From Brugia malayi (lineage: Eukaryota > Nematoda > Chromadorea > Rhabditida > Onchocercidae), in contig NW_025062284.1 in NCBI RefSeq assembly GCF_000002995.4, positions 248,001 through 312,000 of the forward strand: DNA of 64,000 nucleotides. Direction: 5' to 3'. The notes under the pieces were generated by a model. The model was not told where the DNA came from. It ran no database searches and saw only the letters and a program-made list of their open reading frames with translations. Positions 1 through 18,550 of this stretch are shown piece by piece. Made by a program: the position numbers and the translations under genes. Within the stretch, counting starts at the first letter, position 1; every line of letters starts with the position of its first letter.

Positions 1-582
1 GTCCACTGAATATCTCCTGTCCACTGAATATCTCCTGTCCACTGAATGTCTCCTGTCCACTGAATGTCTCCTGTCCACTGAATGTCTCCTGTCCACTGAA
101 TATCTCCTGTCCACTGAATATCTCCTGTCCACTGAATATCTCCTGTCCACTGAATGTCTCCTGTCCACTGAATATCTCCTGTCCACTGAATATCTCCTGT
201 CCACTGAATATCTCCTGTCCACTGAATGTCTCCTGTCCACTGAATGTCTCCTGTCCACTGAATGTCTCCTGTCCACTGAATGTCTCCTGTCCACTGAATG
301 TCTCCTGTCCACTGAATATCTCCTGTCCACTGAATATCTCCTGTCCACTGAATGTCTCCTGTCCACTGAATATCTCCTGTCCACTGAATATCTCCTGTCC
401 ACTGAATATCTCCTGTCCACTGAATATCTCCTGTCCACTGAATATCTCCTGTCCACTGAATATCTCCTGTCCACTGAATATCTCCTGTCCACTGAATATC
501 TCCTGTCCACTGAATGTCTCCTGTCCACTGAATGTCTCCTGTCCACTGAATGTCTCCTGTCCACTGAATGTCTCCTGTCCAC
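1..582. repeat. 18-bp minisatellite, about 32 copies
   Basis: Head-to-tail copies of gtccactgaatrtctcct run from the first base and stop at about 582, so the array probably continues upstream of the window. Copies are identical except for one A/G position (gaata or gaatg). The two variants come in blocks rather than at random, as expected from unequal exchange or slippage. The unit length is a multiple of three. Two forward frames and all three reverse frames are free of stops, but no flanking splice sites or start support translation. Confidence 0.97.
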
Positions 583-2041
583 TTACTTCATCTTACACAT
601 CCAACTGTTCCTCCTTATCTTCTTTATTTCCCTTCTCCCACATATTCTCCTGCAAATTATTCCACTATCTATCATTTCCATCCATCTATCCATCCAATTA
701 TGCCATTACTTTTCTCACAACTATATTATTTCCATTTTCAGTATTACTTGCCGTAATGCTACATTATTTAAATATTCTTAAAATTAGTCTTAAAATTTTC
801 TTTGTATATCAGAAATTGTTCTGAATTTGATGAGTACATGTTTCCTTTAAATTTTCAACACATTTCCTTATTTCTTCCAATATATTTCATACAAAAAAAA
901 AAAATTCTTAATTGCTTCATTCTTAATTGTTTCATCAATGAATTAAATTTAATAGATCAAGTTTGATGTACAATGGTCAGTTATCATTTCAAACAAGAAT
1001 ATATAGGATTACATGAAGTCTGTGATGAGTGAAACTTTTATTTTAAATTCTTTCTTCAAAAGGTTTTATTTCATTTAACTTATTATTGAAGTGTATAGCT
1101 ATAAATGTAAGGAAAATTAGTGAATAAGCAGTAGCAATTTAAGTTATAATAAAAGAAAATTCGACATTTTCAATTCCAAATTTTGCTCTCAATTTTTTGT
1201 AAGAAATGAAATGAAATGGTGAATTCATTTTCATATAACAATGATTTCAGAGAGGTCATTAACGCTTCAGGAATGAGGAAATCTCTTTTTTATTCCTCCA
1301 ATAATCTTAAATTCCTTTTTTGCATATTTGTGCAGCTTTCTAAACAATGAAATCTCCCTTTTCTTCTCTTGATTTAAATCAACAGTAAAAGGACTTGTTC
1401 TTCACTTCACCTTCGATCCGGTTTCTTCTTCTCCTTGTCTTCTGTCCCTCTTTTCATCTCATACTTTAACTTCTCCTTACTCCTTCTTTGTACCATCACC
1501 ATTTCATATCACATAAATTGTGAATTTCAATTTGGCAATTACTCACTGTCCCATTTTTTCCTCTCATTTCCTTTCCAAGATGAACTCTCAAAGTTTTTTA
1601 AGACATGAAGTCACCTTACTTCCTTTCTTCTCCTTTACTGTCTCAAGTTTAACATAAGAAGAAATAACTGTTTCACATGGAATTCTTTTTAAATCAGACA
1701 GAAACCAATGCAACCATTTTTGAGTTGTCAAACGGAATTGGGAAGACTTATCCGTTCTTTATATCAAAGTGTTATCCAGTTTTCAGTTTGTCAATTCCAT
1801 TTTACCTGGCTTAATCTTCCCATACGGATTAGCTAGTAAAAAATACCGAACTGAACTGGTTCAGGTGAGGTGAGAGTTCATTTTCAAGGAATTTGAGGAG
1901 AATATGGAAATGAAAAAATGGATCAGAAAGAATTTATCCAACTTATCAGATTGATTGATGTTTTTGCTGCTGTTGCATGATGAATAACATTTGATATGAA
2001 ACCTTACTTTGTAAAAACTTTTTCAGCCTAGTCCCTTTTTC
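583..2041. other. Intergenic/upstream region of the FAM43-like gene
   Basis: AT-rich sequence with short poly-A/T tracts and pyrimidine-rich patches (about 1400-1500). I see no convincing exon, RNA gene or repeat here. It should hold the promoter and any 5' untranslated exon of the gene starting at 2042. Confidence 0.5.
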
Positions 2042-3629
2042 ATGTTATCATTCTTGGCCACTACTACAACGGCCAATACAACTGGCAACAACGATGCGAA
2101 CGATAAAACGGTAACCAGTAGGGTGCAATTTTTGACGTTTCCATTTCGGCATTGGCGGAAACATTACACGATAAATCCGCCAAATGACACTTACCATGTC
2201 ATTTACCTTGGTAATGTATTGACGATCATTGCTAAAGGTAATAGTTTTAACATCTTTTGATCTTTTTCTGATCAAATCACTAAATTTTTGCAACAATATT
2301 GAATTCATACTCTTAACTAAACTGTACACGTACGCACTCGTACGTTACAAGCGTACGTTTGGTAAGCAAAATTTCTGATTGATTTGTTCTTCCATAAAAA
2401 TAATTTATGAAATTTAATAGCACTTCATTTTTTTTTTTTTTTTACATAAATAGTAATAGTGATATGAATAGCATCATCAGTTAATTGTTTACTGGAAACG
2501 AAGTCATTTGGGAAACGTCAAAAAAGTGAAACTCAACAAAATGACAAATAGACAACAAAGTGCTATCCTCAATTCATATCAACCTTGCATACCTTAGCAT
2601 CAGAATAACAACACTCAGAATCTGTTTCTTGACTCTCGATACTTTTTATTATTTTTTAAGTAAAACTACAAAAGACGTAATTTCAGGCGAGGAATGCTTG
2701 GAGAAGCCTCTTTCGTTAATTTGGCACACGTATTGCAATAGGAAACGTACGGAACTACCAATGAAACTTACTGTTACACGTTCTGGACTTAAAGTTAGTT
2801 AAATTTAATAATCATGATAATGTCAAAGTGAGTCTAGCATAAACAAGATTCGATAAATTTTATCACTTCATCAAATCATTTTTGTATTTCCTTTAATCTT
2901 TCTGGTGTTGAGTAAATTTATTAGTGCAATAAGTTGTTTTATTTTTATTTTTTATTTTTTTTTGATAATGTAATGAAAAAAGAACTATCCTAAAATAAAC
3001 ATTTGTATTAACTATCAAAATGAAAGTATGTTTTCTTTCAATCAGTGGTTTGAAAAAAATTATTTGGAGAATGAGTAAATTATTGGGTGGAATAGTTGAA
3101 ATAATTAGAAATATGCTTTATTTTATGAGTATGTTGCAATTTAGTGGTATACCAAAAGACAGTAATAATCTTATGTCATCGATTCTTCAATGCTAATGAT
3201 TAAGTAAAAGTAAAGTGAAATGATGATCATTAATTAACTGAACTGATGATCATTAATTAACTTGTAAGCCAAATGAGATGATGATCATTAATTAACTTGT
3301 AAGCCAAATGAGATGATGATCATTAATTAACTGAAATGATGATCATTAATTAACCTGTAAGCAAAATGAGATGATGATCATTAATTAACTTGTAAACTGT
3401 TTGCAAGAAGATGATTTTATCTCATCTTAAATGCAAATTAAAAGCATTTTCATAAAAACAAAATTATTTTTAGGCAGAAACAAAGCAACAAGGTATCACA
3501 GAGTATTGGTCACATCGGATAACGTATTGTTTGGCTCCGTCAAATTTGCCACGGGTATTTTGTTGGGTTTATAAGCACGAAGGGAAAAAGATGAAACCGG
3601 AATTGAGGTATTATAACTAGCTAGAATCC

Positions 3630-3660
<31 letters not shown>

Positions 3661-5767
3661 TCTTTGAAATGAACTACGTAAAATAAATTTGCTTAAAGAA
3701 TAAGAATGATTAAATTAGATTTTTTTTTTTTTTTTCTCCGATAACTATCACTTTCTTTCTTATTTATTGCCATGTAGTGGAATTATAAATCAAATAAATG
3801 GTAATGATTTTTTTTTTTTTTTTTAAATATTCGATGTTTATTTCTTTTTCGTGATCATTTAGAGGATAAAATGACGTATAATAACTTTGATTAAAATTAT
3901 TAATCATCACTTGACATGTTTTTAAATCATTCTAAATTTCAGATGTCATGCAGCACTATGCAAAAAGCCATCAGATCCTTATAGAATAGCTCAAACATTG
4001 GAACATTACCTTCGAGCTGCTCTTCAGGTAATGCCAATTATACCTTTCGATTGCTTTATCATTAAAGCATGTCATGCCATGTCATTTCATGTCATGGCAT
4101 GTCATCTACCACTCTCACTGAACTCAGTTGACATCAAAATTATTGTGATCTTTAGCGCAATAATTGTTTACAATGTTGCTCTTTCCATCTGAACTGAACG
4201 TTAATATTTTGAATTTTCTCGTACAGTAGTTGCTACTAGGTTCCATTTCAACTAATTATATCTCAAAATTCCCTATCTTAATCACTAATTTAACAAGTAT
4301 ATTAGATGAAATATGATGAACACTAAATTTGAATTGCTCAAAAGATCAAAAATTTGATTTACTATTACCAATATACATAAATGATGGTCTAGATACGTTG
4401 AGAAGGAGATATATTCTGAGAATCTGATAATTTTAAGATATTCATACCACATTCATTTCATTTCATCCATACAAATCATAAAACGATTACTTTTTCTTAG
4501 AAACTAAAATTTGAATTATTTCATTTTTTTTTTCTTTTATTAGTTTGAATAATAATTATATAAATTGGGTTTAAATTTTAGGAGTATCGTCGTGAGAAAT
4601 TGTATCGTCAAAACACTCGAATTAATGCCCAAACTATTGGACAACCATTCACTGGACCTAAAAGGTATCTTATTTTTGCCAATGATATTTCAGTGATATG
4701 CGACCCTTGTGTCCTTCTTCGTATTCCAATTGATTTTTAATTTAGGAAACTGTTGCTGCAAACTGGTTCACTCAATTTTCGCCCTCCAGGTGGTCGTTCA
4801 AAAAGTGCTCCAAGATTATTTGATATCGATGAGGAGAATGAATATCCCGAGGAACAACAGGTTTTTAACTTTGCTCGGGAAATGCTCTTCATCAATGCAT
4901 TCCTTCCTCACATTTCTGAATTCTGTTACATCCTGAATGAATTCCTGAATAGCCGGATTTTTTCATTTGCAAATATTTCTTAATGTTCATTAATGTCCTT
5001 TCAGACTAATTTCTTTTCTTTTAGTATAATGATTTTTCCTCATTTCTTTATTAAACGGATTTTCGAAAATATTTCTGAAAATGAGAAGATGGAATTTTAG
5101 GAAGAATACTCGGATGAAGATTCATTATGTTATATAGAATCATCGGTCGGTGCTGATGCCTGTAGTACGAATAGTTTAGAAGAGACAGTGGAAATTCCTT
5201 TCTGTCGACAGAATTCTTCCCGCGGTTTATTTTCATTTTACTGAAATCCAAGAGAAAAAAAAAAAAAACAAGTTAGAAAATTGACGTGTTTGACGTTAAA
5301 CGTCTTCGTTGCTATTGCTTTCTTGCAGTGTCATACTTTTCCTTTCATAGTTAGAAGGATGAATAAGAGCAGCTATTTAGATTTATGAAGAAACTCAATT
5401 TGAATATGTCACAGTGCTTAGAACAATAATTTAACTATTTTTTTAGACAGTTATGGTGTGAAGCAGAGACAGCACTTAATAAGGAAATTATGTGATAAGA
5501 GGAGGATTGGAGAGGAAGAACAACGGAATGGATCAGTGACTAGTGATTTTAGTTCAAGTATTGATTCTGCTCCATCCAGTATTAGCTCAGATGATGGCAT
5601 TCAATGCACTGATTCAGAAAATCGACCCTTGGAATTGCGGAACGGAGAGAAACGATTAGAACGAGAAACAGACACAATTAGCGAGGAGTCCGGTTATCAT
5701 GATTTTGATGATGGCTTCAACAGTGTCATTACTGATGGTGGTGACAATGACAACTGTGATCGAGGTA

Positions 5768-5801
<34 letters not shown>

Positions 5802-5835
5802 AAGTGAATATGATGAGCAAGTTACTGCACTGTAG
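2042..5835 (+). CDS. FAM43: FAM43-like PID/PTB-domain adaptor protein
   Basis: Eight exons join in phase: 2042-2237, 2687-2793, 3474-3607, 3943-4027, 4582-4664, 4746-4860, 5101-5161 and 5447-5835, giving about 389 aa. The N-terminal half (about residues 40-190) is a phosphotyrosine-interaction domain. It carries FAM43-family landmarks: DTYHVIYLGNVLT, MKLTVTRSGLK, TEYWSHRITYC, PRVFCWVYKHEGKK, ELRCHAALC and, after the domain, NFRPPGGRSKSAPRLF. FAM43 proteins are poorly characterised PTB-type adaptors; a cytoplasmic binding role is inferred from the fold. The C-terminal exon is serine-rich and ends in a long Asp run (about 5768-5806) followed by SEYDEQVTAL. The 5101-5161 to 5447 junction is the least certain, because reading through the donor gives a stop at 5244 and a shorter protein of about 287 aa. 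The start codon is the only ATG upstream in the first open exon. Confidence 0.88.
3222..3390. repeat. Imperfect tandem repeat in a FAM43 intron
   Basis: Six copies of gatgatcattaattaac are separated by either a short spacer (ctgaact/ctgaaat) or a longer one (ttgtaagccaaatgagat). The core contains two adjacent palindromes, TGATCA and TTAATTAA. It lies inside the intron between 2793 and 3474. Confidence 0.9.
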
Positions 5836-8800
5836 AGTTACTGCACTGAATTATCGCAGCAATTGGTCAGTGTTTCGAGATGAGTTTATTAAATTGAATT
5901 GAAGATTAGCATCATCCATCCTGCTAGCATGTGAATATGTCGGAGAGATGAAACAAGGCGACAGTAAACTCATCCTAATGAATAGCAGTGAAGACAATGA
6001 TTGAAAATTGATGATATCAAATCCATCCTGATAATCATTATTGATAATAGGTATTCCCACTGCAACTCTAATGCATTTATCTAGCAAATTTGTCATGGAT
6101 GGTGACATTCGAGAGTATTAGTGATAAAAAAAAAAAAACAAAAAATGTGATGCAGTATTTCCCATACATATTTGCAGAATCGTTATTGAATCAATCCTCT
6201 TACTTCATTCTTTTATCCTATTTCATGGTTTTTTTTTTTTGCTAATTAGAAAAAAAAAAATCATATGCTCATTTTGAAATCATACGAATCATAAATTTTA
6301 AATTATCCCAATTATTTTTTAATTTTGAAAAAATCTTGCTAGTGCAATTTTAAAACTGTAGCAATTGTTAAATATGCTCACTTAATTTTGAAGCTGTCTT
6401 CTTAAAATCTTCATATTCGTAAAATTATTCCTTTCTTTTTTTGCTAGAAGAAAAGCTAAGAGATAAATTAGGATAGCAGAATAGCAGAATAATAATTATC
6501 AAAAACTGTTTCCAAATGAAATGCTCTTTCGATTATTGCAGAAATATTGCTTTTACACTATTTTTCAGTTCAAAAATGTAAATACTTTAATAGGTTTTTT
6601 TTTTTGAAAAGAAACAATGCTGCGTTGTTGCATTGTATTATTGTTTATTGGTAAATTAAATTAGTAATGTCATATTGCTTTTGCAGATATAAAAGTTGAT
6701 GACATTTTGGGATGCCTTAAATCTTAAATCATTCTCGATCATATGGAAGGACTGTCACAGTAAGTAATCGGTGTGTGAGTTGTTATCGTAGTTCTAGCAA
6801 ATTAAATAGAGCTATCATCCTTTGATGAGACGAAACGAATGAGTGGTAATTTGCAGAGGTAAATTTAAATGATTGGATTATAATTCGGTGTACCACAGAA
6901 ATACCACTGGATTAAAATTCAAGACTTTGATTATAGTTTAGTAAACAATCTTTTTGCACAACACAATTTAATTCAATTTGTGTGCAAGAGAGAAATAAGT
7001 ATAAATTAATCTTATCACATGCAATCAACATTGATGACATACAGAAAGTTGACAGAATTGTTAATTGCAATGGATAAAAATCATAGGTATTATCATATAC
7101 AAAAGCACTCGAGAAATAATAACAATCATAATTATCACCAATGATAATTACTATATTCACCGTTATCACATCAATCGTTTTTTAACTCTCTGCAATGATT
7201 CACTACTGTAAATATTATCAGTGATTATCACCAACGTTCAACTAATCCATCCACATGCAAAACACATATTTCGTTAGTTTTACTGAAAGCAGTGGTTAGT
7301 TGAAGGATGGTTTTCATCAATAGAATAAACGTACATTTATTTTATCATTAAATTTGATAAAGAACTGAAAATCTCTCGAGATTTTGATAAGAAATTTTAG
7401 CTAAAAGATAATCCTTTCTTTCATATAAACTAATTAATTCACTGTAAAAAGTCTAAAGAGAGAGACTTTTAAAGGAGAGAGATTTCTTTTTAAAATATAC
7501 ACAAAAAAAAAAAAAGAAACAAATATAATGTGAATTATTCGTAACAAAGATACAAATATAAAAAACAAAAATACATTCAGTTGTACTCACTCGTATGTAT
7601 ATAGCTAATAATGAACGAGTGATTTAGCTTATCATTGAGTTAATCATACATTCAACTCTTCAAATAAACAATATTAATTAAATTTAAGACAGAAACACAT
7701 ATCATATCAAACTGTTAGTTAATCAAGATAAGTACTACTCATGTCTGTCATGTTGCATTCATAATTCATAAGTTGAATTACTGAAAAATGTCAAGTATAA
7801 CTTGAACTTTCCGATAGAGTCATTTTTAAAGGTAAATATTGAAGGTAAATTTTAAAGGTAAATATTGAATTCGTTGCAAGGACATATATCCGTTGCATCC
7901 ATCATCGAAAACTTCTGATTCCAAAACCGGAAAAAATGCAAATTCTTGAATAGGAAAATGATACCCGCACTGGAATCTAGAAATTTTACTCGTCCTTTTT
8001 TTGAAGATGCAGGCAAAGTTATGACCATCGAAGACTTACTTAATCAATCACCGAAAACACATTAAACGGAATGGCATGAATACAAGCTATCATCAGCTAT
8101 CAGTAAAATAGCTGGGAAACTTTAAGGAAATTAAGTTGTAAATTGTTAAATTAAATTGATTTCAAACTTCACTACTTTGTATTAATTACCTTCGGAAAAA
8201 TTGTTTTTACTTGGAGTTTTACTTTTTAGTTCGTTTCTTTTAGCTGTTGTGTTAGCACATACGTTCAATCTATGTCAAGCATTTAAAACTTATGTCGCAT
8301 GAAAAAAAAAATAAATAAATAAATAAATACAAATGTGCTCTTCAACAATTCTAATTTACATCTTTCGATAATGATAGCATTCTTTCCATCCCTTAAAAAT
8401 AATACACTTAAATGATAAGATTTGGAAGTTTAGCAAAAATATTTTCTTTCCAAATAATAAAAAAAGTAAAGAAAAATGAATTCGTCAATCTATTTGGAAT
8501 CATTCATAAATTGGCAGTAAGATTTTTTTTAAAAAAAGCAATAATTTTTTATGAAAAATGCGTGAAATAGATTTTGACAATGATTGGAAGTGGACAGACG
8601 ACAATAAATAACATAAGAATTGGGATGGTCGTTTAAAAGAAAGAAGGAAGCAAAAGAGGGAACTGAAATCGCTCGATCGTATAGATGGAATATTAATTCT
8701 TGCAAAACCTTTTTTGCATTGCTTTGACACAGGTGACCTGCTAGATGCGACATATATTGTGTGTGTGTGTGTGTGTGTAGTTAAACTGATCTTTTGAATT

Positions 8801-8951
8801 GATGTTAAAGTTTTGGGTCTGTAGACACAACTAACAGCATCGAAGCGAACTACTGACAGATTGATGATGGGATTAAATTTCATTTTCCGGAAATAGCCAT
8901 CCATCCGTATTTCAATTTCTTTTTTTCTTTCTCGTTGCATTTATGCTTACT
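5836..8951. other. Convergent intergenic region between FAM43-like gene and yap-1
   Basis: AT-rich 3' flanks of two genes facing each other. It contains a (GT)n tract at about 8758-8779, an (AAAT)n run at about 8309-8329 and several AATAAA-like hexamers. I see no supported exon; the open frame on the minus strand at 8500-8940 is crossed by the GT microsatellite and has no coding character. Confidence 0.5.
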
Positions 8952-13766
<4,815 letters not shown>

Positions 13767-14667
13767 CACGGCGACTCTTCGGAAAAATAAAATTCACTGT
13801 GAGCAAATTGAATCTGTTTACAACCATAACGGAAGCAAAACGTTTAATCAGTTAATTAACAAACAAACATCCTTGCTTATTTGTAAATTTGTGGTACCTG
13901 AACGATACTAAGTGTTATGAGTTCATTGGACTATTCTGAAATAGTACTGAACATAGCAGGTGGCAGTTGGCATTGCTTAATCAAATATTAACTTTGGAAT
14001 ATAAAAGAAAATTTCCATGGAACATTGACCAGAAGAAAAGATCAAACTTATACAGTTTAATAGCTGTGAAATAAAACTTAATTTTAAAGCAAAATTTCAT
14101 TAGAGTAAAACATAAATGGAAGAATTAGTGAAATGGATGTGGAAACAGAAAAAAAAAAAAACCGGAAAACTGGATGAGATGTAATTGTGGAAAAGAGAAG
14201 GGAAATGCAGAAGGAACCGTAATCCATAGCCATCACAGGATTGCAGCAAACGGATGGGATGGAAATCCACAAATGGGCATATGCCCTACCCTAAACAACA
14301 GCGGCAAAAGCATCAATTTCATTGGAAGCCTCCCATCCACTACGGTAACAATGGTACATCCCCGTCCTCTGTTACCTTACCTCACCTCACCTTACCTTAC
14401 CTCATCTTACCTTACCTTACCTTATCTCTACCTCATTTCTTGGAAAGGTAGCAATTGAATTATTCATGCATACACACCAAAACACATCTTATATGATTGT
14501 CTTTCGGCGAATCTAATAATTACCATTATAAATTTTTCTGTTTTCAGCGTCCAACAAATATCGGCGACATTCCGGAGCCTACTGGACCACACTTCTATCT
14601 TCCCATCCCTCTCAATACCACATTATTTTAATTTCTACCTATCTAATTGCTACTTCGATGCTTTCTG

Positions 14668-14701
<34 letters not shown>

Positions 14702-17700
14702 AGACAGACACATACATATATATTCATTTCGCATATACTGGAAATTTCTTAAGAGCAAAATTTGTTGGGGATTTGCTGATAGCATACAGTTAGAAAGGAT
14801 GGATATTTGGAAGCAATGCTTAAAGTTAAATTGCACTGCCACATGCACATGCATTGCCACATGCACATGCACATGCATATGCAAGTAATGCATCATTTTC
14901 CAATCCAATAATTCACTACCAAAAGGGTAAAGCTTTAGCCCAATTTCGGCATCGGGCAAAATATACTTTTTTTTTTCTCAGCAAAACATTGCTTACACAT
15001 TTGCGAATGTGGCAGCGTTAATGGGAAATGAAGATTTTAAGCCCGACAAATGCCTCAATTCTGCCCGACAAATACCTCAATTCTGCCCAACGTTCCCCCA
15101 ATCACACATCAGATTCCAAGCATTCTCAATCTCCAATGCTAATTTTGCTCTATTTGAAACACACACACACATGAGAATGAGAAAGCATACCTCTTGATTA
15201 CTTGAAGCTTTTGATATAAAAATTTCCTTTCCTTACCCACTATTACTCCCAAATTTAAAAGAATTTAAAGAACTTCCTGAAGATTTCATGTAAAGCAGTA
15301 TTATTTACTTTTCATATTAACTTTGACTTTTTCATAGTAACATCTACTATAAGCAATGTAAACTATACGACAGGTATAATAGTTAATTCACAGTTTTGAT
15401 AATTCAATTTTTCTTTTTTTTTCCACCAGAAACATTTCTAATACCGTATCTTGGTACCAACTTCTTCTATAAACTGTTAATATTCTGGTGAAAAGAAGGT
15501 ACCATTTTATTGGTTATTCTCCTAAAATTATATTATTTTATGTTAGATTTGAAATATCACTCAGGAATTCTGGATTCTTGTCAAAATGATTGATTTCCTT
15601 TTAATTCATCTCATTTAGTTGTACCAATTATTCAAACATGCATCCAATTAATAAAGAATAACAACAACAACAACATTTCTTGTCTTGAAAATACCTTCCC
15701 CTTCTCCTTCTCCTTCTTCCTCTTCCTCTTCCTCTTACCTTACCTGATCCTACCCAGGTATTCATAGCAGAGAGTTTTCTTCAATCGGATCTAACGGGAG
15801 AATGAATGAATGACCGCCAAAATACCTTCTCACAACTTCCGGACTGCTCGATCGAAAAACAAAACAAAGAAATTCTTCGTTACCCACCCACCCATCCTCT
15901 CTCCCTCCCTCCTCCCAGACATAGCAAATGATGCAATAATGTCATTTTGTAGTGATATAAATCGATGCTACGGGAACGTAGACGAAGGGAAAAAAGAAAA
16001 ATGAAAAGGCCATTGATATTTACAACGTTCAATTTTCGATAATACACAAACGTTACATTCCTTTACAGAGAGATGATGATATGGTATTTTGCTGTAGCAC
16101 TACAACAACTACCTCTCTCTCTCTCTCTCTCTCCCTCTCTCTCTCTCTCTCATCAAATATTTCATTGTTTGAGCAAAAAAAAAGAAAATCTTAAAATGAA
16201 AGCTTAAATAATAACTCTCAAATTATTTCATTTATTTTTGAAATTTTTTCAACTAATGCAAAATTTAAATAAATGATATTGTGGAATATGATTATAAGTG
16301 AGTGATTAAGAAAAGGATGCAAATGTTTACACTTCTTTTAACCATTTTACTTGACTTATTCGATACCAATATATTTTATTTGATTTGTTTCATATCTGAT
16401 TGATGAACAGATTTAGTTAGGTACTATGATTATACCTGTTGTTGATCTAAAAAAAAAAAAAAACAAAGAGATAAGAAAGTGAAGGAGGAAATCCAAGTTA
16501 TAGTATTCAAGTTACAGATCTGCAAAAAAAAAAAAAAAAAAAAACAAATAAGCGATAGAGAAAAGGAAGACTGTTGATGGATGAATTGAAAAGATAAAAA
16601 TTATTTGACTGCTCGGTTGACGTCACAATGTCCGATGATCGTCTCCAATTGTGTTCTGTCTGTTCTTCAGCACAGAAATGACGATGTGATCAGAAATTGC
16701 ACTTACTTCATCGAGGGAAACTGCATTTGTCCACTTTTAGACCGTTCAATGGCTCTCTCTTATCTTCTCCAGTAATAGAGAGTTAAAAGTATTACATTAA
16801 ACAAGGTGAGTGGGTCTGTGAGGAAATGGATGGTGATGATGATGATGATGATGATAACGATACTAATAGAGAGGTGTGGCATGCTGATAAGGGTAATGAA
16901 ATCTTACGATGACACTGATAATGAGGACGATGTTAGCAGCAGCAGCAGCAATGATTTATGGAAGTGGTAGAGACACTGGAGGGGTAAGTAATGAAGAAGA
17001 GAAAGCCATCTGTTGCTGTGACATTGCCACAAACTGATAGGAGAGTGATAAGGAACTGAGTAGGACCAGTGTAGCACCAAAGTATTGCTTTCCCATTTCT
17101 TGCATATCACCTATGCATGGGAAGAAGAATAGGTAGGTAAGCAGTATGTCAGGTAAGTATCAGGTAAGCAAGAATCTAACATGTATTGATAAGTGATAAA
17201 GAATGGTAAAAGATAGTAGCATGGGTTATCTCAAACCACCCGCACAATCTGATGCGATTGTTTATTGAAGTGAAATGGCTACCTGACTGGATGGCTGGCT
17301 GAATGGATGGATGGATGGATGGATAGATGTTTGTTACTTGTCGTTCGGAAAAAAAAGCTGGAACTAGAAGTGGAGTGACCGAATGATGGGAAAACCGGAA
17401 AATGAATGAGAAGTAGAAAGGAGGGAAGACAGAGAGTAATGAAAGAATAGAAAGTAAGCAGAATGGATGGATGGATGGTGAGCTTTGCAAGCAGTTAAAC
17501 GCGTTATCAAATGAATGGTTTCTGTTTTGCAGTTCCGATCAAGTTTAACTGAAAGGTGTGTTGATAGAGAGAGAGAGGGAAAGGGAGAGAGAGGGGGGAG
17601 AGGGAGAGGGAGAGGGGAGCAGAAAATGAAGTAAGAAGAGAAGAAAGTTAAGTTTACTCTTTAATTGTTAAAGTGTTACTGGGGAAGCAGACAGAAAGAT

Positions 17701-17995
17701 GAGGTACGTTCTTCGATTAGATCAGGATCATTCGGGTCGGGTCGGGTCGGGTCAAAGCCGCTCCTATGAGTAGCAGTAGCGCAGTAGTGACAGCAGCTAA
17801 GACACTGAAAGTGAAGACGATTGCCTTCAAGGTGTGCAGTGTCTGTTCGTCTGTCCCGTGTCTGTCTGTCTGTCTGTGTATGTGTGTGTCTGTGTGTGTA
17901 TAGTTGCAAGGAATGGTGTGGAAATGGTAAACTTTAAGAAAGAGGAAGGAGTCGGTACGTAATATAAGGTGTCAAAAAAGATAGTGAGAGAATTG
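13767..17995. other. Microsatellite-rich intergenic region upstream of yap-1
   Basis: This 4.2-kb stretch holds a CTTAC/CTCAC pentamer array (about 14374-14430), (CA)n at 14668-14695, CTTCCT repeats (about 15700-15735), (CT)n at 16113-16150, poly-A runs near 16450 and 16525, (GAT)n at about 16830-16855, a GGAT array at 17297-17322, GA-rich sequence at 17560-17620 and four GGGTC copies at 17734-17753. It probably contains the yap-1 promoter and 5' UTR. One exon-like segment (14548-14631, plus strand) is described under findings. Confidence 0.6.
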
Positions 17996-18393
17996 AGGTG
18001 CACCCAGAAGTATGTATATATGTATGTAGGTATGTATGTGTATGTGTACGTATGTGTATATACATGTGTGTATATGCATGTGTATGTGTATGTGTATGTA
18101 TGTGTGTATGTGTATATACATGTGTGTGTATATGCATGTGTGTATATGTATATGTATGTGTGTGTATGTGTATGTGTGTATATGTATGTATGTGTGTGTA
18201 TGTATGTGTATGTGTATATGTATGTGTATGTATGTGTGTATGTGTATGTGTATGCATGTGTGTATGTATGTGTATGTGTGTATATGTATGTATGTGTATG
18301 CATGTGTGTGTATGTGTGTATATGTATGTATGTGTGTGTATGTATGTATATGTGTATATGTATGTATGTGTGTATATGTATGTATGTGTGTGT
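17996..18393. repeat. Long (TGTA/TG)n microsatellite
   Basis: Nearly 400 bp of alternating purine-pyrimidine TGTATG/TGTGTATA sequence. All three plus frames and two minus frames stay open through it only because of the repeat composition, so the resulting His/Thr- or Cys/Val/Tyr-rich open frames are not genes. Confidence 0.97.
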
Positions 18394-18550
18394 CATCGCA
18401 AGCGGTAAACCGTACGCCACCGGTTAAGCAGACACCGTTAAGTTAGCGGTGCTGGTGGTAGCAGTTTGCTTGAGTAATTTAGCCAACGACCATTTCCTCA
18501 ACTCCCTCCTTCCTCCCACATACCCATCCATCCGTCCCTTTCTCTAATAG

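Noticed and set aside
1..582. CRISPR array
   Set aside because: The units are contiguous with no spacers and the genome is eukaryotic.
8500..8940. 146-codon minus-strand open frame
   Set aside because: It has no ATG context, is crossed by a GT microsatellite, contains no domain, and lies in the 3' flank of yap-1.
17734..17753. GGGTC tandem, considered as telomere-like or a quadruplex
   Set aside because: There are only four copies, not a nematode telomere unit (TTAGGC), and it lies within other simple repeats.
17676..18446. Long His/Thr-rich and Cys/Val/Tyr-rich open frames on both strands
   Set aside because: They are translations of the (TGTA/TG)n microsatellite, open only because the repeat lacks stop codons.
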